From IMG/VR virus record IMGVR_UViG_3300044712_000163, positions 1 through 57,485 of that record: a DNA stretch of 57,485 nucleotides. The stretch is one strand, 5' to 3'. The number at the start of each line of letters is the position of its first letter. Within the stretch, counting starts at the first letter, position 1. The notes beneath the pieces are model-generated. The model ran no database searches and was not told the DNA's origin. It saw nothing but the letters and a program-made list of their open reading frames with translations. This DNA comes from a virus. The position numbers and the translations under genes were made by a program. This document shows positions 53,001-57,485 of the stretch, in pieces.

Positions 53001-53459
53001 ACGACCACCTGTAATTGCAGCACCCGGGCCAACAAAACTACCTAATGCTTGAGAAGCAGCTAGACCTGGGTTCTGTAAAACATATTGCGCTGCACCTTTA
53101 GCCTGTTCTGTTAAATCCTCAGACTGCATGGACTGAGACAGTTTAGCTTTAGCGGCTTTTGCTACATCAGATTGTTTAAATTCACCTTCGGCTTGCAGAC
53201 GACCAATTGAGGCAGATAGCTCAGAACCTGGGGAGACAAGATCAATAGCGGCTTTAGGTAAACCAAGAGCTGCATTAGCTAGCTCGATGGCATAGTCATT
53301 CGCAGCTCCAAGGATTCCTCTTTTTTGTGGCGTAGCAGAAACAGCATCTGGAGCGGGTATGTCCCAAATGCTTCCTGATTGTTCTGGGGCTGGGCCCTTT
53401 TTACTACCTGCTTCTGGGTTAGGAGTTGTTGATCCTAGATCGTCCCAAATGCTCGCCAT
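47046..53459 (-). CDS. Giant internal virion protein (ejection type)
   Basis: The 2137-aa protein is the largest in the genome and resembles podovirus internal core or large polyvalent proteins that enter the host with the DNA. The N-terminal 250 residues are Ala/Gly-rich with possible membrane segments (about 155-195). Residues about 660-690 hold a sigma-region-4-like HTH ('IAKEFGISDARVNQIAGPQA'). 'ETARHEIGHAVDMAPHGGV' gives an HExxH site at 1035-1039. Long coiled coils fill about 1150-1550. The C-terminal 600 residues include hydrophobic helices near 1850-1880 and end with 'NKANRGFVKKTSEL'. It probably forms part of the ejection channel and may act on the cell after entry. Confidence 0.85.
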   Translation of the reverse strand: MASIWDDLGSTTPNPEAGSKKGPAPEQSGSIWDIPAPDAVSATPQKRGILGAANDYAIELANAALGLPKAAIDLVSPGSELSASIGRLQAEGEFKQSDVAKAAKAKLSQSMQSEDLTEQAKGAAQYVLQNPGLAASQALGSFVGPGAAITGGRILGGALNLSERAAGRVALGSGAATTGVLAGGDAAGDAYQTVINSPSLVNLPIEERERLATDAARKASAVPFAIGAATTLLPGAEKALATGTKSILKTGLTEFASEAFEEGSTKLSANIAAKQYAPETQISSGVVGSAVLGGMLGGGTGLAVGAMTKQPDSLLPGSTNISAGEPSPDGNAINKAIDANSSEIATDTPLQLDAIKQQQAELDQIRTEAKQEADAIAQQQAVEQAQAQSEAAQQEFNYKSAVYGIKPLDVANQYRIGNKQFFTTAQAQQFIQGMEDLNQGLGDELKFMIGAAVNSGALKIDQKATPKSVNNAAVKFLSDYGLADATGVDDAVGRVEAIINTLEGPKALKEADQLNSFYKSITGTDSPAFVSLQQLAAETTPKKGASNEQLQLQTNAGLRAVPEQSGATQASGEKPGDVRPTSVQPIQSGSVGAGSLGLQTGAIPSGGIPTSTSTGGSRVTVPDQSSNQEAQVSSEREDALKVINQVITRAFGERDAKIVLAVLSKDQTQAQIAKEFGISDARVNQIAGPQAQETWGPRILLAARNMGISKEEMGNFLELMSKEETVAEEQVVNEELLTEAPTEETSGLNVDDTNVATSDEDMRLGTEEVSTGEEGGPSGFRVFNPDVSGATELEDASAQNRTRRKLKTKEISQLKDFELNNLAADENTTVEELDEIVAELLRRQEVRVAKGEPSAVQKPSTEKKAVRNKPAASEGVRKQDTERVEVARARQEGETDEEAAAKAWDEGIKDFPEAPKFADLSEEQQADWISFGEENWTPADVQTELVKLAKEPKLYSKSAQTFFFDEIEEQPGFDRIRNYLDITGIPNALDFVSDWATINDPKAEPGSIESLGGRYKITVNVGVGSEAYIGETARHEIGHAVDMAPHGGVYSAQPEMSVVLKNGVLTPVGKVAKELYSLYQNSSRWNEFLAYPFDVQKFTDLDTAVKVELEMFAQAFTVYTDPNAKRLLEREAPITAAYFAEVINDIKSTKALQIQKATTTAERVVRFKNRNAPERPQAAISIVQRRAEEAGPKQLSLSKARQQADKQLDKLPKEVQKPVRYVTDTIENFAKNAVPYAAFTEDLADIASKFIPSVKKYVNLMKERQAIRTRLERQVDDILQAYDKLPNEVKGTGENSVNKFLMDSTRDGKWAYNPGWIKNFDETKDIDPDMKDRFDSMPAPAQDIIKRVFAHGQSTLLAMQKSVVDNINTEYDALIDAAKKAGKVEEEQDLIKKKAASLTDYRTLMRINSKKPYAPLKRFGDFVVVGKSQQYIDTEKVVNDPNSAPDVKAEAAKKLRELEKNDLHYFVQFAETVGEAKAIARTEAANYAQVEDFEKDTSNNYGGRDIQSTFHRLRNLVEDTKDSNLSDASERAVNRLLADLHLTLLSEQSARQSERRRRGIGGAEKDMMRAFATQGRATASFISSLENTGNIYDILREMKKETDSSDSPGTRAERRQYYNEFMKRHFMGMEYRPSPFMDKALSTTSAWMLLTNPAYYLQNMTQPFMMSLPVIGGKHGYARSWKEMTRAYNDIASVIKKHGLSENSYNKLPEDVRNVVEVLVNRGRIDISLEQDLGRWRSTEDAKLAKFGRATELLRGMAQDIETINRVATAVAAYRLEVKNSNPTRATDYADKIIYTTHGDYSAFNAPRITRQGLGRLATQFRKFQLIQISLIARLYNDAFNGEDAATRLIGKKALAYTIGHTAVMGGLMGLPGFAAIAALYGMLFGDEDEPDNPELALRRAIGDDSLADLLVKGVPAALGVDVSGKLGMGQMLSILPYTDVKFTRKDLPAAGYALLTGPFGGLTLKAADGINYIGSGDYQKGLEQLLPSGLGNILKAERYATEGITTRAGDVVMKPEDIGAVDAFMVALGLPTKPIIDRNFLNAAKFQYDEFYNEKASDIKREYVRAYKEGDNAGLSEAREEWKNLQESRAKNGYTKQPLSNLLKAPQEQKKRERNVTGGVQYNKANRGFVKKTSEL

Positions 53460-53476
53460 GTAAAATCCTTAAATTG

Positions 53477-54826
53477 TTATCGTGGTACTGGTTGCCCGCC
53501 GCCTAAATGAGTTGGAGGAGGTGGCTTAGGTTTGTTATCCTCTCCAAGTATATCTTGCCATGGAGTTTTTGGGAACTTCCTATTAAATTCATTGAGTTGC
53601 GCATCGCTCAAAGTCTGACCGGTTTTAGGGTCTTTACCTGATTGCAAAACAGCAATAGCTTGTTGGGGGGCATAACCACGCTCTGGGCCAAAGAAGCCTG
53701 CACGTTGCGCTGCAATATCAGCTGCAGATGCACCATCACCACGAAGTTTCTTCTCGATGTCGTTCCAAGTAATGGCATCGTCGTTCTTTACTGCACCACG
53801 CTTTAAGAACTCGTAAGCATCTTCTTTTTTGCCATAGAACTTAGAAGTTTTATCAGCAGCCAGTTCTTCAGCTTTCTTGTAAAGCGCTCCAGATGTACCG
53901 CCACCAGCTCCACCTTTACCACCTTTTAGGTAATCAGCGTAAGCAGACTTATAAGCCAAATCAGCCTGAGCAGAAGTTTCAGCAGCTTTAGTCTTACGCT
54001 CACCTTGCATAGCGGCAATAACTTTATCAGGAGAGCCTAATAAGCTAAGAGACTTGTCGTAGAATTGCTGCATAGCAGCTTTAGATAATTTATCAGTAGC
54101 ACTTCCTACATCACTAATAGTCTCAAGAACGTCACCCTTAGGGCCTAGAACTTGAATACGACTACCGATACCGTTTTTACCTTCTACAAACTTAACTTTT
54201 AAGCCCTCTTTAGAAGCAGCTTCAGCTAAGCCTTTTAATCCTTGTGACTCGCCAATACCATGTATTTTTGCCAAAGTATTGTCTAGCTCTTCTTTGGAAG
54301 CATCAAACTTATCTTGAATATCAGCTTCACGCATTACATTTTTAAGTTGTAATGCCTCTAAAGTACCTTTACGGCTAACTTGACCTGCCGCTTTGAGGTA
54401 TTCGTTCATGCCTTGTTTGGCAGTGTATTCTGTCGGTTTTAATTCTGGCAGGGCGGCTTTAGACTCAGGAATAGCACCTTGACGAACAGCATTCTCACGC
54501 AATGCGCCAGTAGCAGCTTCAGCAGAAGCACGTTCAAAAGCTTGGTCTTCAGGAGTATTACCTGGCAAAGCGCCTTGGTTAGATAACATTCTAGCTTGTT
54601 CGGAACCAGCTGCACCTCCAGCTTTAATAGCTTGCGCATAGTCGTCTTGCTGGCCGACACGAGATTGTGACTCACGCCAAGCTTGGTCAAGAGCCTCTTT
54701 TTCCGCAATATCTTTTTTAATCTGCGAACGTTGCAAAGCACGAAGTTCTTCTTCGCCAATACGCTCATAAGTACTTAAAGCCGATTGTCCTAGTGCACCT
54801 GCAAATGCGCCTGCATTAAATCCCAT
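53477..54826 (-). CDS. Internal virion protein, helical
   Basis: The 449-aa protein (MGFNAGAFAGALGQSALSTY) begins with an Ala/Gly-rich amphipathic segment and then long charged helices ('EALDQAWRESQSRVGQQDDY', 'KGTLEALQLKNVMREADIQD'). Near residue 306 a Gly-rich hinge 'GGKGGAGGGTSGALYKKAEE' occurs. The C-terminus is Pro-rich (PKPPPPTHLGGGQPVPR). The context beside the giant protein and the 308-aa protein suggests an internal core or ejection protein. Confidence 0.72.
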   Translation of the reverse strand: MGFNAGAFAGALGQSALSTYERIGEEELRALQRSQIKKDIAEKEALDQAWRESQSRVGQQDDYAQAIKAGGAAGSEQARMLSNQGALPGNTPEDQAFERASAEAATGALRENAVRQGAIPESKAALPELKPTEYTAKQGMNEYLKAAGQVSRKGTLEALQLKNVMREADIQDKFDASKEELDNTLAKIHGIGESQGLKGLAEAASKEGLKVKFVEGKNGIGSRIQVLGPKGDVLETISDVGSATDKLSKAAMQQFYDKSLSLLGSPDKVIAAMQGERKTKAAETSAQADLAYKSAYADYLKGGKGGAGGGTSGALYKKAEELAADKTSKFYGKKEDAYEFLKRGAVKNDDAITWNDIEKKLRGDGASAADIAAQRAGFFGPERGYAPQQAIAVLQSGKDPKTGQTLSDAQLNEFNRKFPKTPWQDILGEDNKPKPPPPTHLGGGQPVPR

Positions 54827-54843
54827 GATATTTCCTTAAATTT

Positions 54844-55770
54844 TTACTTGCCGACAAATCCGCCAGTGTAGTATTTACCAACTGCTCCAACTACAGAACC
54901 TGCTAATGAGCCCCAGCCAGCAGAAGCACCAGCATTTTGAGTAGCTTGACGGTTTTGATCCGCTTGGTAGTTCTGAGAATCAATACCATATTTTTGTACA
55001 CCGAGACTGCCTACAGTGCCCCAACCTTGTGAAGCACCGCCGTAAGCACTACCCATAGCACCGCCCATAGCACCGTAGTTACTCATCGATGTTTGACCTG
55101 CACCAAGAGCTGCGCCACCAGCATTAAGAGCTAAACCTGTTGAAGTTGCTTGGTTACCAAACGAACCCTGTGCCAATGCAGCAGCATCCATCTTTTTAGC
55201 CCAACCTAACTGCTCAGCCGCATTACGGGCACGAGTAGCAGCAGCGCCTTCTGTAGCCGCTTGTAGTACTGAGTTAGCGTTAATAGTTCCAACAGAACGA
55301 CCTGAAGTAGGGTTAATACCATAAGACTGGTTTCTACGTTCTAAGTCTGCAGCTTGAGTGCCAAAAGCCGTCTTAATATCACCAATTGCTTCAGAGGCGA
55401 TACGCTCTTTGTTTTCAGCGGTGTTATAGACTTCAGCTTCTTTATAGATAGCTTCACGGTTTGACGCATTGCGGTCATACTCAGCCATATTCTTTTTAGC
55501 TGATTCAATCTGCATGCCTTGCAGTTCTTTATCCATAGCAAACTGTTCATCTGCACGGAGGTCTTGCTTTTCTGCTGTAGCTTTTAAGTTTGGCCAAACT
55601 TCAGTTTTCCATTGATTCAAATATTCTTCTTGAATCTCAGCAATTTTCTTTTGCGCTAAACCAATGTTTGGATCTGGAGCAGGAGCACTTCCGCCACCGC
55701 CACCGCCTTTACCACCACCTTGAGGATTCCCCAATGGCAATAGTTTTTGTTTGTATCTTAATATACTCAT
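54844..55770 (-). CDS. Internal virion protein, Gly/Ala-rich
   Basis: The 308-aa protein has an N-terminal Gly-rich stretch ('GNPQGGGKGGGGGGSAPAPD'). Charged helices follow ('LAQKKIAEIQEEYLNQWKTE', 'RADEQFAMDKELQGMQIESA'), then Ala/Gln/Asn-rich repeats ('TSTGLALNAGGAALGAGQTS') and 'GSLAGSVVGAVGKYYTGGFV' at the end. This composition fits T7-like internal core proteins that pass through the tail. It overlaps the acetyltransferase gene by four bases. Confidence 0.72.
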   Translation of the reverse strand: MSILRYKQKLLPLGNPQGGGKGGGGGGSAPAPDPNIGLAQKKIAEIQEEYLNQWKTEVWPNLKATAEKQDLRADEQFAMDKELQGMQIESAKKNMAEYDRNASNREAIYKEAEVYNTAENKERIASEAIGDIKTAFGTQAADLERRNQSYGINPTSGRSVGTINANSVLQAATEGAAATRARNAAEQLGWAKKMDAAALAQGSFGNQATSTGLALNAGGAALGAGQTSMSNYGAMGGAMGSAYGGASQGWGTVGSLGVQKYGIDSQNYQADQNRQATQNAGASAGWGSLAGSVVGAVGKYYTGGFVGK

Positions 55771-56192
55771 TTCTTAAGCTCCAGCCAACGGCATTCGTCT
55801 TTTAACATACCATATAAAATAAAATCAGTTTTGTCGTCAGCCCCCTGCCTAATTAAGCCTTCTCGAACAAATCCAAGATGCTCGTCAAAGCGCTGTGCGT
55901 CTAAATTGTCTACCCTTACTAACCCAGTTACTCTATGGCAATTAAGCTGAATGAACGGATAAGCAAAACATCTATATAGAAAGTCTCGATTTAACCATCT
56001 GCGACCGGGTTCTGCGGCAACGTGCATCGATATTGATGGCCCCGTATACCAGTTAAAAACCACTCCAGCTATTAGTTCACCGTCTTCCTCTAACCCTAAA
56101 GCAACACAATCTGTGCCAAAACGATCCTCATCGATCCTCTGACCGACCCAAGGTACTATTCTATCTTCTTGGCCGTAAATTGTTGTTTTCAT
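55767..56192 (-). CDS. GNAT-type acetyltransferase-like protein
   Basis: The 141-aa protein has 'TDCVALGLEEDGELIAGVVF', 'NRDFLYRCFAYPFIQLNCHR' and 'VTGLVRVDNLDAQRFDEHLG' with 'FVREGLIRQGADDKTDFILY'. These match the GNAT pattern in which motif A is diverged (no clear Q/RxxGxG/A) and motif B (N..A.....GF..EG..R) is good. It could acetylate a virion or host protein. It is transcribed with the internal virion genes from the promoter at 56208-56236. Confidence 0.72.
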   Translation of the reverse strand: MKTTIYGQEDRIVPWVGQRIDEDRFGTDCVALGLEEDGELIAGVVFNWYTGPSISMHVAAEPGRRWLNRDFLYRCFAYPFIQLNCHRVTGLVRVDNLDAQRFDEHLGFVREGLIRQGADDKTDFILYGMLKDECRWLELKK

Positions 56193-56207
56193 TAGCGTTT
56201 AAACTAC

Positions 56208-56236
56208 TGTATACCACATCGCCATACACTTGTAAA
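56208..56236 (-). promoter_or_regulatory. Sigma70-type promoter for internal virion genes
   Basis: On the minus strand TTTACA (56236-56231), a 17-base spacer and TATACA (56213-56208) match the sigma70 consensus well. It lies in the 44-base gap between the small 70-aa gene and the acetyltransferase gene and would drive the acetyltransferase and internal virion genes. Confidence 0.65.
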
Positions 56237-56449
56237 TCAGTTTCCTGAGGCGTTTAATCTTACAATTATTTCATTAACTTTACTGATAACTTCGCTTAAA
56301 GAGGCTGTTGGGCCCAAAGTATGAATCTCAGCAATTCCGACTCGGGCGCCAGTGATAATCTCTACACACTCTTTGATAGCCGCTATTGACTGATTTAGAG
56401 TGCGGTCAGTCGTATTAACTGCTGGGATACCAGGTTTCTTAATAGCCAT
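56237..56449 (-). CDS. Small virion-region protein
   Basis: The 70-aa protein (MAIKKPGIPAVNTTDRTLNQ) has a helix 'NQSIAAIKECVEIITGARVG' and a second 'SLSEVISKVNEIIVRLNASG'. Similar small helical proteins lie after tail genes in other podoviruses. Its start meets the tail gene's stop at 56449. Role unknown, probably structural. Confidence 0.65.
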   Translation of the reverse strand: MAIKKPGIPAVNTTDRTLNQSIAAIKECVEIITGARVGIAEIHTLGPTASLSEVISKVNEIIVRLNASGN

Positions 56450-57485
56450 TATGGAGCGATCTGTCTAAGTTCACCGATAGAGCTGGCAACAGCTACCATG
56501 CGTACAGGCGTATTTCCTGAGATACGAATCTCGTATACGTACCCTTTTTGTAGGGCTGGCAAGCGTAGCGGCTCTTGAGACAGAATATCACCTGCCCATA
56601 CCTGCTCACCGTCTGCATAAAGAATTACAGTAATGTAGCGGTTTGTACCCTGCTCAGGAATGTCTTTAAGCAAAGAGCCGTTAAATGAGAACTGATTAAA
56701 GTAGCTGCCATCAATCTCGCCGCCAACTCGACCGCCACTAGCGTCAAAAATCTCTTGGTTTTGAGCAATAATAGACAGAACATATGCAATATAGGCTTGA
56801 ATGTTACCCATAAAGGTGTAGTCAGCTTGAACCTTAATTGCCCCAAAGTTAGTAGGGCTAGGCATCACAAACTTCTTAGACAGCCACTCGTAGGTTGTAA
56901 AGTTAACCAAAGAAGCGTCTAAGTGGTAAACCTTGCTATCAATCTCAGAAATAGCATAAATGTCGGTTGTCGACCGGTCTACGAACACAGAACGAGCTGG
57001 GAAGTCTAACTCAATTAGTGGAGGAATATCCCCACGAGACAGAACAATTGCCTTTCTTGCTCCATCCGCAGTGTAAAAGCCCATGTACATGTTGTTGTAG
57101 ATCATGCCTACCATGGTAAATGGGTTTAGTTTTTGCCACTCATCACGGGTATATAAAGGCACAGTTACAACATCCTGTGTCCCCACACCGATAGAAACCA
57201 AACCGTTTGATGACGCATACAGCACACCAAACTGGTCAGAAGCAATTGACTTTTTAGATACGCAAGGCTGTGGTAATGGCAGCTTACGCTGAGTCATCGC
57301 AGTTGGGGAAACACCAGTAATCAGATATGGGAATTTAGTAGTTAAAACTACAAGGGTGTCTTCGTATACACCTAAGCCAACGATCTGATAATCAACAGTT
57401 AGCATATAGCCAGACGGCCAAGCATGTGGGTAATATGGTTCAGATAGCCAGACTTGGTTACCACGGAAAGCAGCTAAGATACCGT
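56449..57485 (-). CDS. Tail/virion protein, C-terminal part (gene split by contig ends)
   Basis: The open frame runs from the right edge to 56449 without an upstream start in view. An ATG at 57405 is internal. The real start is at 1100 across the junction, giving a 605-aa product. Repeated beta motifs ('DTLVVLTTKFPYLITGVSPT', 'FGVLYASSNGLVSIGVGTQD') and 'AIKVQADYTFMGNIQAYIAY' suggest a beta-propeller-like domain, common in podovirus tail or nozzle proteins. The last 25 residues are hydrophobic and could bind a partner. Confidence 0.75.
   Translation of the reverse strand, partial: GILAAFRGNQVWLSEPYYPHAWPSGYMLTVDYQIVGLGVYEDTLVVLTTKFPYLITGVSPTAMTQRKLPLPQPCVSKKSIASDQFGVLYASSNGLVSIGVGTQDVVTVPLYTRDEWQKLNPFTMVGMIYNNMYMGFYTADGARKAIVLSRGDIPPLIELDFPARSVFVDRSTTDIYAISEIDSKVYHLDASLVNFTTYEWLSKKFVMPSPTNFGAIKVQADYTFMGNIQAYIAYVLSIIAQNQEIFDASGGRVGGEIDGSYFNQFSFNGSLLKDIPEQGTNRYITVILYADGEQVWAGDILSQEPLRLPALQKGYVYEIRISGNTPVRMVAVASSIGELRQIAP
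57167..57485. repeat. Right copy of the contig-end overlap
   Basis: These 319 bases equal 1-319 except at eight sites (57259, 57271, 57298, 57301, 57316, 57328, 57349 and 57358). Seen in the minus-strand reading frame of the tail gene, each change is at a codon's third base and silent. It therefore reflects two alleles of a virus population or of two assembled reads rather than random sequencing error. Confidence 0.93.

Noticed and set aside
57405-57485. ATG at 57405 as the start of the last gene
   Set aside because: The frame stays open upstream to the window edge and continues from position 319 to ATG 1100 across the junction.
1-57485. tRNA genes, integrase, repressor of the lambda type, or phage RNA polymerase
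   Set aside because: No cloverleaf, tyrosine or serine recombinase motif, or large single-subunit polymerase was noticed on either strand; absence is by eye only.

Overview
The window is one almost complete genome of a tailed double-stranded DNA phage, most likely podovirus-like. It has a TerS/TerL packaging pair, a 706-aa portal, a scaffold and P22/T7-type coat gene, tail-fibre genes and one giant internal virion protein. I see no tail sheath, tape measure, integrase, phage RNA polymerase, tRNA or rRNA. Shine-Dalgarno sites (AAGGA, GGAG) and TTGACA-type promoters point to a bacterial host. The gene content (family A polymerase, DUF927-type primase-helicase, SNF2 helicase, very large ejection-type protein) recalls aquatic podoviruses such as the HMO-2011 group. 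Host and taxonomy are inference.

The first 319 bases recur at the right end (57167-57485) with eight differences. All eight are transitions at third codon positions of one open frame, and a single 605-codon gene closes across the junction. The molecule is therefore circular or circularly permuted, about 57,166 bp, opened inside a virion gene.

Layout on the circle. (1) Minus strand, about 45.9-57.5 kb continuing through 1-22.7 kb: virion and packaging genes. Read in transcription order from 22.7 kb downward they are an HNH gene, a basic protein, a ribbon-helix-helix protein, TerS, TerL, portal, scaffold, coat, repeat proteins, adaptors, a tail-fibre array and the lysis cassette. Across the junction follow a tail protein, an acetyltransferase, internal virion proteins and small proteins. 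(2) Divergent control region 22.7-23.66 kb: repeats, hairpins, a G-rich tract and a leader RNA of about 400 nt ending in a terminator/antiterminator pair. (3) Plus strand 23.66-45.85 kb: early genes, a likely replication origin (24.43-24.75 kb) made of iterons in a large quasi-palindrome, many small unknown genes, a MoxR ATPase/VWA metalloprotein cassette, two small sigma-region-4-like proteins, and a replication/recombination block (DNA polymerase A, Cas4/RecB-like nuclease, VRR-NUC, SNF2 helicase, SSB-like protein, primase-helicase). (4) A terminator at 45.9 kb separates the two convergent transcription units.

The plus-strand block would copy the DNA and redirect the cell. The minus-strand block builds, fills and releases particles. 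With no phage RNA polymerase seen, transcription probably depends on host RNA polymerase modulated by the phage HTH and RHH proteins. The most unusual items are the quasi-palindromic iteron origin, the structured leader RNA, the MoxR-VWA cassette, and sigma-4-like helices in two small proteins and inside the giant virion protein. Gene functions are by recognition of motifs; no database search was possible.
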